Notes: generated by a model from the sequence alone, not told the origin. A DNA stretch of 64,000 bases from Angiostrongylus vasorum (GCA_018806985.1 JADANN010000461.1:3247276-3311275); one strand, 5' to 3'; counted from the first letter of the stretch, positions 1 through 13,190 are shown. Numbers and translations are program-made.

Positions 1-965
1 GACGTAAAAAAGAGGGGTTAGGCAAGCCTATCCCATCTCGACAAAATTATTTACCGCCACCCTCCAAAACGTCATGCAAACATTGGAATGGGATAATATG
101 GGAGTGAAAATCGATGGTCGGCAGTTACAACATCTTCGCTTTGCTGATGACATCGTCCTTATAACACCAAACATTAGTCAGGCGGAACGTATGCTTGCCG
201 ACTTTGATAAAGCCTGTGGAAAGATTGGTCTTCGACTAAACCTCACAAAAACGATGTTCATGAAGAACGGGTTGGTTTCATATGCCCCATTCACGCTCAA
301 CGGAACGAATATCTCCGAATGCTCCAGTTACGTCTGTTTATGTTGGGGAATCAAGATGATGAACGACTTACGGCCGGAGTCAAGTAGGAGGTAGCGTGCG
401 ATTCGGGGAGCTTTCAAGAGCATAAAAGGTGTAGTGAAGAGAAGAAGAACACCCGTCTCCGTGCCCACCTTTTCGAGTTCGCTATTCTTCCCTGCCTTAA
501 TGTATGCTTCTGAAACCTGGTCGCTGCGTGAGCTTGATGAAAGATAACTGAGCGTTAATGAACGCGTGGTCGAAAGGACGATGCTAAAAAATATCTCGTC
601 TCACACAAGTGAAGGTAGGGATACGAAGCAAGACCTGCATCAACGATCAAAAACCGAAAACGCCGTTCAATATGCCAAACTGTCAAAGATAAGGTGGGTC
701 GGAAACTTAATGCGTAGGAATGACAACCGATGGATAGCAGCCGTTAATAATTGGACATCCTCGGGATGTCAAACACGCAGCAGGAAGACCACCGATCCGA
801 TGGTCAGAGTTCTTCACGAAAATACTAGCAGAAGGATATGATACTTAACGAGTTCAAACAGCGAGCTGGATTCACTGGGCTGCCTTGGCATGCGTCAGGG
901 AAAAATGGAAGATTCATTGGCCGCCTGCTCGAGTCACTCGACGAACAATGGGGCGATAGAAAATA
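1..965 (+). pseudogene. Decayed RTE-type non-LTR retrotransposon, 3' part of reverse transcriptase and tail
   Basis: A broken reading frame at about 74-394 carries the reverse transcriptase catalytic box FADD (in RFADDIVLI), followed by residues typical of the RTE clade. A second frame at about 540-840 matches the C-terminal region seen in worm RTE elements, including an RWVGNLMRRNDNRW stretch. Stop codons and frameshifts separate the pieces, so the copy is dead. The 5' part lies outside the window or is lost. The clade call rests on recognition of these motifs. Confidence 0.75.
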
Positions 966-1779
966 GGTACATGTATATATGTGCGGCTTGCATCGCAAAA
1001 GTTCGTCTTGAGAAATCAACAACCAATTGCCAGAAAACTATATGGTACCCATTGCGAGAGTCCAAGAATCAACCTCTGAGAGTATATAGTCACCACGATA
1101 GAGTACTGCGAGCTATTCCTTAGCACACCCTCAGCGAAACTAGTACTAAAGGCGTCTTAGAACAAATGTTATGTCCTCAATGTCTCTCCAGTGAGCGGAA
1201 TCTCTGGACGGATGTCGTACGAAAGAACAAATGGAGTACTTTGGTGCGACGCGTTCAACTCATCCTGTCATTAGTGGCACTACAGGTAATTTGTATTCAA
1301 CGAATGATTTAACTTGTAAAAATCGTTGTGGTGCAACTATCGCTCTGGATCATCGATCGATGAGTATTGTTCTATCAAACATGTATAAACTGCTTTTGGG
1401 AAAAGATGGTATAAACTGTATTTGCAAAAACCTTCATATTTCATTCATAAGAAACGAAAAAACAAGAAGGTAAACAAATCGACGATCGAAATAAAGAACA
1501 TGGCACTTGAAGTGTAAACTGAAGAACTAGATGGCGAATCTGTTGCCTCGCCCATGAAAATATTGCGAGATTCAAGACGACTTAGACATGAGATTACAAT
1601 ACGCAAATAAAACACTATGTACACAGAAACATTTTCAAAAATTGTTATTTACGCATCTTCTTTGCCGGTTTATGGTATAACATATGAAGTTCACTTGAAA
1701 ACAAAGGCTTAAATGGGCTGAGTAGCTTAAGTAGTCTAAGTAAAGTTGATAAAATGTTCAGTAAAGCCGCCAAGAGTGG
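966..1779. other. Intergenic, no recognisable gene
   Basis: Downstream of the RTE remnant and downstream of the ric-3 stop codon. Only short open frames without recognisable motifs are present. It should contain the 3' untranslated region of ric-3 on the minus strand. Confidence 0.5.
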
Positions 1780-4700
1780 CTAGAGTTTCTTTGCTCGCCG
1801 TCTTACATTCTTCTTTGTTATCTTCGCCATTTCCATAGCAATTTTTGGACATTCTTTGTCAATTTGTTTTCCCTTGCCATTATCCATCTCTTTCGTAGAA
1901 TACTCTTCTGATTCATCCATCAGAACATCTTCACGAGCTTCGGTCTTGCTTTCTGGCTCATCTACGGGTTCTTCCGATTCCTCATCTGTTCCCGAGTGCA
2001 GCTCACCGGAACTTGTCTCGTCTTCCTCCGAAGAATTTCGACGACGCATAACCTTCTCGTCTTCGTAGGCCTCTGACAACACCTGAAAAAAATCATATGG
2101 AGCCAAATAGCTTTACTAACATGTCGGAAAGTACGCGTTATGTTAAACTGCTATTCACAAAGTAGTAGGTGTATGTTTGATATCATCTTGACTGCATGGT
2201 CTGTGATATCGCAAAGTTGAAAGCCCACCTTGAAATCTCTTAATGCCTTTTCCAGATCGTTAATGTATTGCTCGTTCTTAGCATCGACTTTAGGTGATGC
2301 CGCCAATTCTTCATTGTCATCCGTGCGACTATTGGAGACCTAAGCTTAGAATTCGTATTAAAAAAGAACGGAGACTTCGGCAGAAAACAGCAACAACGAA
2401 ATAAAGGAAAAACTGTTCGAGCGGATCTTTTCTGCATGCGTCTCTTAATTAAAATGTTCATCCTTAACATTAACACTGATACATTTTCTAAAAATCTATG
2501 GAACCATTTAGAGGCGTGTAAAACGGACTACGACTCAATACTTGGATGGCCCATCCTCACTGGTTGTGCGGGCCGCAGCATAATCTCCATCTTTTTCGGA
2601 GTTTTGCTGGTTTAGCCATTGTGGTTCCCGGGAGTCCCGATGTCAGCCTAGGTAAAGTCTGTCTCAGGTCGTCATTACCACGAGCACTCGCTGGCCTTGT
2701 GGATCAGAGAGAGATTTGCTATCAGGCGGCTAGATAACACGACGGTGGTGGAGCCTGGTCTTGGTGACTTAACAAAGTTGTTAATTTACCAAGTAATACT
2801 CAGAATCGATGGAAAACAACAGAAAAAAATTTCCTCGCATTGAGCCTAAACTTTGCGGCCTTTTCTATATTTCCACGGTTTGTCATCTATAATAGCTGTT
2901 GAAGGGGCAGATAGCACAGTGGTGATGCCCGTCATCACGAGCATGGTGCTAGTTGGATTCCGCTACGAACCAACCAAGCCTCTCATCCCTCCGAGGTCGG
3001 GAAATTGGTACCGGACTTAACTGGGAAAAAATTCTCTGCAATCCAGTTGGGAATACTCCTGCCCGGCTATTTCAGGACTCGAGGGAGAATTGCTCGACCA
3101 GCATTCTACAACATTCAAGATAAAATGAAACTCCTCAAGCAGCAACCGAAGCCACACGTAAAAATGGTAGATCTTCTTGGACAATGGGTGCGAGGAAACG
3201 AAAGGAATGTTAGAAGTGCTGGTATCCGCACGATAGACGTGAAGACGGGTCAAATAAAATCAAAAAAATTTTTTTTATTTATTTTAAAGTAAATAAAAAA
3301 TAGCTGTCTTTTGTCCCTTGGTCAAATCGGATGTGCTCGTTCTGGTGCATGCCGATTCCTCCAGTTCCACGCAATTTATGAGCTATAAACTTTCAGTATG
3401 TCACTTACCATTGTTTTTAATTAATAACTAGTTACCTTTTAAAAAAGCTTAAAGTTTTGGGCGTTGATCAATCCCTGAGGGATGCGCCATGCATTCCACT
3501 TCATTATGTATCGTTGGAGGTGATTGAATGCATATCTGGCCTTTACAATGACTCGCGGTGGCCTGCCGATGTATCGAGCCAGTGCTGCTATACTACCAGA
3601 CAACTCTGGTACCAATTTGCCGACCCCGGAGGGATGGAAGGCTTGGTGGGCCATGGGCGCGGGGATCGATTACACGTGTGTGTCGCAGCGGCGCTTCCAA
3701 CCACTGCGGCACACGCGCCCTATTAACTAGTTAGTAGTAATAATACTATTACGTGGTGGTCTACAAAATGATAAACACAATTTGTTTACACTCCACTTTT
3801 AGTATTATTATATGGCCATTCTGTTTGCCTTTACTTAAAAAATAAAAACGAAAAAGTGTGAAGGACGAAAAAACCTAAGCACTACCTTATAGACAAATAG
3901 CTGACTGCAATGTTAACTTTTTATTTACTGCCCACTACTATTTTTCATGACAGGGTAGCATGCGAAATACAACCAGAACTACGCTGAGATGTTTGCAAAA
4001 ATCCGGACCACAAGTGTCTGCGGTGGGAAACAACGCACTATTATCCTTTTTGGGTGCTAAACGCTCACCACCACACCATGCGAGTCTTTCGTTTCGTTTT
4101 TTTTCCAGCTAATTTTCTATCTACCAGTGCTAGGCATGCGGAGTTTTGCAAATAACTGATCGTTATTTTAAAAAATTGGTAAACCTGTTGACGAACCGGT
4201 TCGCCCTCAATAAGTGCTCCGGCCGCCTGAACGGCTTCCAACTGTTCCAAGATCTTAGTCATTGCCTCTTCCGTCTGCTGTAGCCGTTCTTGTAATCCAC
4301 GAAGTTTTCGTCTTCCTGAAACTCTGGACAGATAACACATATTAAGATTCAACAAGACCTTTCCTAATCAGATCTGACACCTAATCTGTCTCAATTTCTG
4401 TAAATGCTAAGGTTAGAATGACTTGTCCCGACCAGTATTTTATAAAATTAAAACAGTGGATTGGACAGAACTATAAACAATAATATGTGTATGACTAAAA
4501 GGGATTTCTTACGAACCAATTCTCCTCGAGAGTCGATCATTGTACTCGTCACGGTCATCGGACGAAAACTCGGAAGAGTCATAGCGAGACCGTCTCTTCC
4601 TTTTGCTTTTCGATTTGAACAATGTGTAGAGGAGGAAGATGACCACACCTACGGTGTAAATTGGCAACATCCAAGTAAACATTCCTCGTCCACTGGACTG

Positions 4701-5677
4701 TGTTTCTGCCTAGATCATGGGAGGTCCCATTTCGAAGAAACTGTTATTACATTTAAAAGGAGAACCACAAAAAATGTACAAATATCTGTCAACATTTCCG
4801 TAAACGATGTAGAAAAGGTGGTTTAGCTCAGAAACAGAAAAGCCAACGGCGGTAAAATCAACAAATCAACTTATCCAGCAAAAGGTAGGTGACTATTTCT
4901 CAGATCACCTGAGAAAAACCTAACCTCTAGGATCTCGAAACTTAGAAAAACTGAACAGAAGTGAGACAATAGTCAAGACCTCAAGCAAAGTAGAGATGAA
5001 AACAACAAAAACACACGTGGAGCCAACCTGTTGCGCAGCCATCCTCATTGCCGGATGAATGTCATGTCGCCCTCCAGGTCCTCCAGCTTTCGAATCTCCT
5101 GGACCTCTCATTCCGGGATGGATCGGTGGTCTTGATGGTGTGGGTGGTTTAGGTGGCTCACCTCGCCCTAGTATATGGATACCGAGGTAATAAGATTCAT
5201 TGAACGATTTGAACAAACAAAAAATAACTTAATAAAGATGTTTACAATACGTGTACAAGATAGCTACCTCAAAAAAAACTTAAGTTATTCAATGGAATTC
5301 TCAACGAAATTTCAAAAGCACACCTACAAAACTCATAATCATCGGATGAATAACGGTCGGGTAAAGCATGGCGAAACAGACAACGATCACCCCGATCACC
5401 AGACCGAGTTTCCATCCTCAAAAAGTAAGCGGTAGAAGACAAATATCTTAACCATGAGAAGTTTTCAAACCAAAGTTTTTAGTTACGATAGCGGATCGAC
5501 AGGCTAAAAGTCTATGCTTACAAATTTTCGATAATCAGTCGTTTACAGCTACCAAATGAAATTCACCTTTAGTTAGCAAATCGAATAATCAAGTGTACCT
5601 GAAAGAAGATTATCGTCTTCGTCAGAAGAGCGACGTCGTCGTCGTTTTCGTTCCCGCTCTCGCCCACGGTCTGGCAT
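1780..5677 (-). CDS. ric-3: RIC-3, chaperone for nicotinic acetylcholine receptor assembly
   Basis: Seven exons (minus strand, complement): 5677-5599, 5416-5324, 5167-5028, 4709-4513, 4323-4185, 2339-2229, 2082-1780. They join in frame to 353 residues; C. elegans RIC-3 is slightly longer. Order: a basic/acidic N-terminus (RKRRRRRSS), membrane segment about 28-48 ([20 protein letters not shown]), a proline-rich luminal part with IHPGM and IHPAMRMA, a second membrane segment about 114-135 ([19 protein letters not shown]), a basic patch, a coiled coil about 177-205 and a long Glu/Ser-rich tail. These are family hallmarks. RIC-3 acts in the endoplasmic reticulum and promotes folding of acetylcholine receptor subunits. 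The ATG follows TTATAG by three bases, a good cis or trans acceptor. The exon 2/3 junction was chosen to keep the frame (FVGRG). The 1.8-kb intron 5 is filled with repeats. Confidence 0.94.
2533..2760 (+). repeat. Family C repeat, 3'-truncated
   Basis: Begins with the family start (TACTTGGATGGCCC) and runs to the GGTGGTGGAGCCTGGTC region, then stops. It shares most positions with the full copies at 10262, 24245, 28865, 37655 and 58168. Lies in ric-3 intron 5. Confidence 0.8.
2906..3272 (+). repeat. Family B tRNA-headed SINE
   Basis: Starts with an A-box-like stretch (TAGCACAGTGGTG) followed by a weak B-box. The shared body includes GGTACCGGACTT, CTCAAGCAGC and GGTGCGAGGAAACGAA. It ends in an A/T-rich tail. 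Lies in ric-3 intron 5. Confidence 0.8.
3450..3722 (-). repeat. Family A tRNA-headed SINE
   Basis: Reverse-strand copy. The head (GCGCGTGTGCCGCAGTGG on the complement) is near 3722 and the conserved 3' end, GATTGATCAACGCC-like, near 3450. Same body as the copies at 6418 and 26515. Confidence 0.85.
3920..4100 (-). repeat. Family D tRNA-like SINE with conserved 3' tail
   Basis: On the complement: a GTGGTGAGCG head, then the GTCCGGATTTTTGCAAA-like section, the GTATTTCGC stretch and a tail related to CATGAAAAATA...CAGTAAATAAAAAG. The tail recurs at 11130, 40915 and 56490. Confidence 0.65.
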
Positions 5678-5944
5678 TCCCTATAACAAATTCGTTCCAG
5701 TGGGACATGATAGTCTCGATAGAACTCATTCACTTAACTGAAGAACAAGCAAAAAATAACTGTAAGAAGATAAGGAACAGTAGTCTAAACAATCAGTGGG
5801 TTAGGGTAGAACAACCTATTCTGAAAATCAAAGTTGAAATGCCTAAACTCTCTATGAATTTTAAATTCTAGTTACGTAGTTTGACAGCCATCTCCGGAAT
5901 TTAATACGGCGTTATTGGTTCGTCGAAGGATTTTAAACAAGCCT

Positions 5945-6222
5945 TTGTTGGTATCGATTGAGTACAAAAGCTCTCGGCGTTGATCAATCTCTGATCGTTG
6001 CGCCCCTGCATTCGACTTCACTAAGAACCGTTGGAGGTGACTGGATGCACATCTGGCTCTTACAACGACTCGCGGTGGCCTACCGATGTATCGAGGTAGT
6101 GCCGCTATCCTCCCAGAAAGGTCTGGCACCAATTTGCCGACTTCAAATGGATGAAGGGCTTCGTGAGCCTGGGTGTACTAACTGCAACGCGCTTCCGACC
6201 ACTGCGCTACACGCGCCCCCTT
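5945..6222 (-). repeat. Family A SINE (left member of inverted pair)
   Basis: Divergent reverse copy with the head at 6222 and the 3' end (CTCTCGGCGTTGATCAATC on the plus strand) at about 5970. It faces the plus-strand copy at 6418 across about 195 bp. Confidence 0.8.
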
Positions 6223-6417
6223 CGAGTGAGTAACGGCTTGTAATCTTAAGAAAAGGGAACTCATACAATTAAACGAATGTTAACATTACATTTAGTACAA
6301 CTCACTACTAAAAGAAAAATGAGAAGCGGAAGTAACAAAGTGCCTCAAATAAGCTCCGATTAAAAAAAACAGCTATAAACCAGTGGGAAAAAAATTTTCT
6401 GTTCTGCTAAGGTGAGA

Positions 6418-6698
6418 TCGCGTGTGGCGCAGTGGTCGGAGGCGTCCTGCGACACACACGTGGAATTGATCCCGCGCCCATGGCCCACCAAGCCTTCCAT
6501 CCCTCCGGAGTCGGCAAATTGGTACCAGACCTGTCTGGGAGGACAGCAGCACTGGCTCGATACATCGGTAGGCCACCACGAGTCATTGCAAAGGCCATAT
6601 CTGCATTCAATCACCTCCAACGATACTTAATGAAGTCAAATGCATGGTGCATCCCTCAGGGATTGATCGGCGCCGAGAGTTTTATCGTCTTTTATTTG
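6418..6698 (+). repeat. Family A SINE, well preserved (right member of inverted pair)
   Basis: A near-complete copy. The A box is TGGCGCAGTGG and the B box is GATTGATCC, where most copies have GATCGATCC. The body includes GGCAAATTGGTACCAGACC and TCGATACATCGGTAGGCC, and the end is GATTGATCGGCGCCGAGAG before a T-rich tail. The boxes fit a Pol III type 2 promoter of a tRNA-derived SINE. Confidence 0.9.
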
Positions 6699-7191
6699 TC
6701 AGAGAGGTTTCTCCAGGAATTGATCACTGACCATAAAAATTAGAGAAGGCTGCTACTCCATACTCCATTTCCACTATAAGTTGTTAATGACTGACATAAA
6801 GATATAACTGAAAGAACAGTTTCGACACGTTTCTCAGCACCTTTCAATTAGATAAAATCCATTAAATAAGAATCAGGATCAAATCCAGATTATACTCTCC
6901 ACACTGGTTGCCAAAAGCATTTAACTAAGTGGATGAAAAGAGCATAGGAAGAGTCCCCTAGCAAATGGACTAAAATTCATCTTCAAGAGAGCTCCAAAAG
7001 CCATGCGGTTCTTCCAAAACATGAAGAATATAGCCCAATCATGTCCCATGTGTACAAAAAGAGATGTCGCTTGAAGAATATAACACCAACTTGTCCCTTG
7101 TGTCCAAAAAAAGATGTCCCTGACTACAGTTTTCGACAAGCTACCATACTAATGAGTTGGTGGGAAGCATCGCATCATTCACTTGGACCTA

Positions 7192-8113
<922 letters not shown>

Positions 8114-8139
8114 TATTTCTTACGTTTCCATTTCAATAC

Positions 8140-8480
8140 TATTACACCCCCACAGATTCTGTTATGGTTTCAAATGCCTCTTCACAGGCACTGGTGGGTA
8201 GCCTGCTTAAGCTGTCTTTTTCCTGTTTATGCTGAATGTGCCAAACAGATGCGTTTTCTTCCCAAGAAACCTCTCGACCAATAAGACTTTCCCATACCAT
8301 TTACCGATGTCCAAATGTTTCTCTAGAGACCGAAAAATCTTTCAAAAGCTCTGCCACTGTCCATCCAGTTATATCTCCGCTTATGGAAATGTCCTTAACG
8401 GCGCGCACTATAGTTTCGTATGCTTAGCCGCCTTTAGAGCTCATACAGAATCTTTTTGGTCCTGTGCTTGTCTTTTATGT
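8140..8480 (-). pseudogene. Possible broken coding fragment, unidentified
   Basis: On the complement, about 8430-8300 reads as protein-like sequence without stops (including VRAVKDISISGDITGW and VSRETFGH), followed by a stop. It has no start, splice partner or family I recognise. It may be part of a transposon or a gene relic. Confidence 0.25.
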
Positions 8481-8979
8481 GGAATGTACTGCCAGAGTCT
8501 GATCTCTTCTCTAAATCAGAAGAAATGATCTTCAACAAATATGTCCATCCAGGTACATCTTGTACAACTTGTTTTCTATACTGCGATATGCACTGTAGAG
8601 AGAACGAGATAAGCCAACAGCATGAAATATTTGTCTGTCCCAGTAACTACGTCGGGTTTTAACCCGAACTGGACAGCGATTCAGCAGCGCCGCACTCGCT
8701 TTTTTACAGATTAAAACCTTGCATTCCAAAAAAATTTACGCGCCAATTTAAGCCTTAAGTGGAAACAACGCCCTATAAAGAATACACATAGCATTGGACC
8801 GGAACGAAGACTGTTCCACAAGTCTGTTACATTCCAAACCAAAATATCAGAGTCGTGTATTGCGCGTCGAGCACATCGAATTCGATCGTTTACCAGTAAA
8901 TGACTGTTACATTGGCAATGCTTATGTTGAACGATGGTTACGCCATGGAATGGTCTCGTATAAAGGTAGCCAAATATAA

Positions 8980-9180
8980 TTCCCCCCAGGTGAACTTGCT
9001 CATTCAAGCGATGCTCCACTGAAGAAGGTCCGACCCGATACGAAGACGAACACACCACAGTGAGAGTGCGAACAGCTTTAGACATCGGCTCGGGTCATCG
9101 GCTTTGGGGAAACGAAGACGTCGAAACGTTAGCCAAATAAAGTTACTTATCAACCTCGTGTTAGCTTACCAATGAAATAA
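8980..9180 (+). repeat. Family F repeat, 3' part
   Basis: Contains the family signature: GCGATGCTCCACTGAAGAAGG, then a TCGAAACGTTAGCC / AATAAAG segment and a CAACCTCGTGTTAGCTTA end. Related copies are at 12540, 12715, 23130 and 50845. Confidence 0.7.
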
Positions 9181-9739
9181 TACGTGTTAACGAAATAAAC
9201 TTCTGTTTTGAAATTGACTATCAAAAGTTGAGAACAGCCTTTCGTTCTGTTGTCGAATAGTGGACGAGTTTCCCTCACCAAAAAACACTGGATTTCGAAA
9301 TGTTACAAAAACACGGGAGAGAAAACCCATCGAAGAACTGGGAATAGAAGAATGAAACTAAAAACACTTCAGTTACTAACAAAATACATAGAAAAAGAAT
9401 CACAGAGTGTACTACAAAATGAGTGGGGGTAGATCGACCCGCATGGATTGATATCAACTCCCTAACGAAGTATGCGTGAAGTAGTATGCGGCGACTTACC
9501 TGAAGTTAGATATCATACTCTACTTGTAAGTATTTCAATATTCGTGGAACTCCGGAAGGATTCTCTAACATTCCAAGAGAAACTACAAATGGAATGCATA
9601 AAATATAAGAAGAAAACTTATGGCAATTAAGAAGATCGCCGAAAGTATGAATATAAATACTTCGTAGTATTCAGTCGGCTGAGAAAATTTCTAACCATAC
9701 AGAGTAAACAGAAAATCCTATGACCAGATCAAAGGAGCA

Positions 9740-9900
9740 GCAAAAAGCTCTTGGGTGGGAACGAACCGGCAGGAGTTGCGTGGCAGCGCCGGCGCGGCAG
9801 GTGGGCGCATGAAGACAGCGGGCGGATCGATCGCTCCGTGGCAAGCAGCCGGCCGCGGACCCAGACGGTGTGACTGGGGGGCGCGTACGCATTGATTTCG
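9740..9900. other. GC-rich island of unknown nature
   Basis: About 160 bp of strongly GC-rich DNA (by eye near two thirds G+C) in a flanking background well below half. No complete coding frame with support was found, nor an RNA gene I can name. It contains GGCGGATCGATCGC, which is faintly B-box-like. Confidence 0.4.
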
Positions 9901-10261
9901 CTTCAATGCTTTCTCGAGCACGTTCTCACCATTCATTTAGATCATTACTGGTAATCATTTCTGTCATGTCTCTTTCATGCATTCTGTACGATTCGCACTC
10001 ATTCATCCCATGAAACGTTACCTCAGAAGCAATTACTTTGTCGGAGATGGTTGCATCTGATGTAAAAATGATAGGGCTCGCTCTTGCTTATAGGATGTAA
10101 TATCATAAAAAGTAAATAGAACTACGTAAATATATCGCTGACAAGTAGGTTATTCATTCTTTTTTTCGTGATTGAGTCCTCCAAGTATACGGAGGGTTTG
10201 TTACGAGTTCCAAAAAGTATTTTATAACTAAGTATTAAACTGTTGCAGTTTACTGATTACG

Positions 10262-10650
10262 GTAAGTACCTCTCAACGGTTTACGGCTTCATCGTGGTTG
10301 GAAGGTGTTCCTGGGTGTAGGGCTGCGATGTACAGTGGGACGACTCATCCCTTGGAAGTCTCCCAAGCTGGGAATGAATCCGGCATTTTCGTTAGGAAGC
10401 CCAGCTAAGAGTAAATCAGTACCAGGATCCACAGTTGCCCTGGTATCAAACTAGTCGCATGGTGGCAGATCTCCCTCGGCTCCACAAGAGCGACTGCCTG
10501 TGGTGGTGATGACCTGAGGTAGACTTTGGCTAGACTAACCTAGGAACTCCAGGGAACCACAGTGGCTACACCAGCAAATGTCCGGTCAAATGGAAATTGT
10601 GCGGGACTCGCGCAACCAGTGATGACGGGCCATCCAAGTATCCAAGTAGT
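10262..10650 (-). repeat. Family C repeat, full length
   Basis: Reverse copy. On the plus strand it starts with CTCAACGGTTTACGGCTTCA and ends CATCCAAGTATCCAAGTAG. Internal anchors TGGTGACGACCTGGGGTAGA-like and CAGGATCCAC are shared with all family C copies. Confidence 0.85.
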
Positions 10651-11124
10651 AGTTGTGGTAGTTGTGACTAGATGGTTCTCCTCTCCATGGTGTTCAACAA
10701 CGACAGATGGCAATGTCCGCGATAAGATCCAAGGTTCTGCATTCTCATTAGGAGTCTAGCGAATGAATTGGTCAGCGCCTCAGCGCCTAAAGGTTTAGTA
10801 TCTATCCCCTAAGTGCATCGAGAATTATGTTGATGGCAGTAATAGCTGTCGTCCTAGAAGAAACGTGGATACTGGGAGAAAGGCTTACCATACCAAGTTA
10901 AGGAGAAGGCGAGTTAAGATTCGCCCGATTCTTTCCTAGAAGAGGCTATTCAAGAGAGTTTACTGAAGAGCTGCTAAACGAAACATGTAGCACATGAAAG
11001 TTGGAAATGGACTATCAGAAACTTTTAAGCTGTCTGGGTTTATCTGAGAGTTCTGTGTTCATTGTTACTCAGTGGAAAGTCAAAAAGTTTACCATGAAGT
11101 TGACGAAATGTTTGAACTAATATC

Positions 11125-11240
11125 TCAGCTTTTTATTTACTGCCTATTCTTTCTTCATGACAGGTTACTGTTTGAAATACAACCACAGGGATTCTGAATT
11201 ATGAGCAGAACTCGGAACCTTAGCCCGGCCTTCGAACCCG
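11125..11240 (-). repeat. Family D/E SINE 3' remnant
   Basis: Plus-strand text TTTTTATTTACTGCCTATTC, TTCATGACAGG and GAAATACAACCACA is the reverse complement of the shared D/E tail. The tRNA-like head is mostly lost. Confidence 0.6.
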
Positions 11241-12539
11241 CGTTGTGACCCTTTACGGGAGCTCATGTGCAATCCACCATACCAACAGAGATCCTTGCTC
11301 ACCTGTCAACGGATTCGGGTTTGGTGATGGAAATCGTGGGTTTGAAGACCAAATGATGGTTTGGATTTTGCTCATTTGTCAGCATACTTGTGATTGTCTG
11401 AACAAAGTTCATATCATCTCGGCTTTAGCTTTGTGAAGAAGGTAAAGCATTCTCAAACGCCGATGAAGTGTAATAATTACGGTGTTACACGAAGACATCT
11501 CATTAAAGTTTTTTCCTTACAGGTGGAGAATTACTACGCTTTAAACTTCGAATTTCCATTATTGTTTATCTATATGTTTATCTACTACGTAACAGTTTCA
11601 TGAAATGGAAAGAAGCAGTACTACTCGAGTACTTGGGCGGCCTGTCATCAGTACGAACCGGAGCGCATTCTCCACTCGTTTCCTGTCCTCGTGTTAGTCC
11701 TTCATTGGGATTATTTGCTTGATGTAGGTCACGTAGGCAAGTGTCATGCCATGAACTGTAAAGTTTTTGCAGTTGTAAATACAGCTGACTAAGTTTGGCT
11801 GCCTACGCGTCTGTCTGTTGTGCGGGTGGTCGTCTTTTGGTCGTTGATTCGCCTCCATAGGTCTTTTTCCTGCGTCTTTCATCTGTTTTTTCTAACTGGC
11901 CCATATGTGCTTCCCCCATCGTGATGTAATCTCTGAGATCTGGAAGATGGGATATCTTGCGAAAAAACTGAATTGTTCATTCCAGCTAGCCGTCGTGAAT
12001 GCCGGCTAGATTTCAGACCACGTCTTTCTGTGGGTGGTGAGCAGAGTACCCGGCGTGGTTGAAGTGTCAGCTCAGGTCTCTGTTTCATAACAGAGCTATA
12101 GAAGGACCGTTGAATCGGAAACGTGGGCACGGAATTTTAGGTCCGTTACTTGGTCGATAGGTTCCTTGACAGGCGCTAAAGGATCCCATTCTATTTTCCT
12201 TCTATGTATTTCGTTCTTCATTTTCTTCCCCACGTTCATTGAACACCCAAGGCGCACGTGCCAGGTGGTCTCCGTAATCAGGGATCATTTAGTTCGATTT
12301 GTTCATCTCCCGCTCCCGCTAGCGGTTTAACACTATGATTGCTTGTTTGTTAAATCGTTTTGTGAAGTAGATAAGGAAGAGATTACATTGACAATCCAAT
12401 AGTTTTTGCTCCATCGGTTCTCTTCTTGCTTTTAACGCTTGATGAAATTTCGTCCTTATAACAATATTTCACAAAACGACTTTCCTTCAATCTCGCTATG
12501 ACGAACCAATATGTTTTCTTCCATTGATGAGTATTCGAC
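11241..12539. other. Intergenic, no recognisable gene
   Basis: Only short unsupported open frames. No repeat family recognised with confidence. Confidence 0.4.
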
Positions 12540-12705
12540 TCGACACGAAGGCGAAGATGCCACATGAGAAGATGAACGACTGTGGATCGTCGACTCGAAT
12601 CATCTGCTTTGAGGACGAAGAAGTCGTCGAATCGTTAGTGAAATAAACATCTGTATCAACCTAGTACTAGCTTAATAATCAAAGAAAGTAGTAATCACTT
12701 GTTTT
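12540..12705 (+). repeat. Family F repeat fragment
   Basis: Contains CTTTGAGGACGAAGAAGTCG, a TCGAATCGTTAG / AATAAAC segment and CAACCTAGTACTAGCTTAAT, diverged from the F copies at 8980 and 12715. Confidence 0.6.
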
Positions 12706-12714
12706 CTCCGGAGA

Positions 12715-13190
12715 AGCCATCCTGCAGCGGTCGGTATCGATGTCAGGGTAGTACATAGCCTAACAACATCTCACATACCGACTTTGCTTTAACCTCGATA
12801 GCTTATCAGTGGAAGAATACGTGTTGATTAGTCACATCGAGGTTAAAGGAAAGTCGGTTTGTAGAATGTTGTTGTGCTATGTGCTAGCTGACAGTGATAC
12901 CGACTGCTGCAGGGTGGATTGTCCAGAAAGAACCAGTTATTATTGCCGGACACTCACTATCAACATCAACAGCCTTGTATCGAAGAGTATCGCTTAGTGA
13001 GGTTGTCTCGTTCGAGCGATGCTCTACTGAAGATTCGGTTCGATATGACGATAAGGACCCCACATTGAGAAGGCGCAGAACTTTGGAGCATCTACTCGGG
13101 TCATCGGCTCTGAGGAGGAACAAGACATCGAGTCGTTAACCGAATAAAGTTCTTTGTCAACCTCTTGTTAGCCTATGATCGAAAGAATAC
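12715..13190 (+). repeat. Family F repeat, long copy with internal hairpin
   Basis: About 475 bp. Near 12783-12860 two arms, CGACTTTGCTTTAACCTCGA and TCGAGGTTAAAGGAAAGTCG, are inverted and nearly complementary. The 3' part has GCGATGCTCTACTGAAGATT, then CATCGAGTCGTTAACCGAAT and CAACCTCTTGTTAGCCTA. Confidence 0.75.

Larger units (their letters stand above)
5678..7194. other. Intergenic between ric-3 (-) and cdgs-1 (+), first part
   Basis: Upstream of ric-3 and presumably holding its promoter. The only recognisable content is the inverted pair of family A SINEs listed separately. No gene seen. Confidence 0.5.

Noticed and set aside
6418..6490. Genuine tRNA gene
   Set aside because: A and B boxes are present, but no full cloverleaf or anticodon arm is evident and the sequence continues into a repeated 200-bp body seen in 13 other copies.
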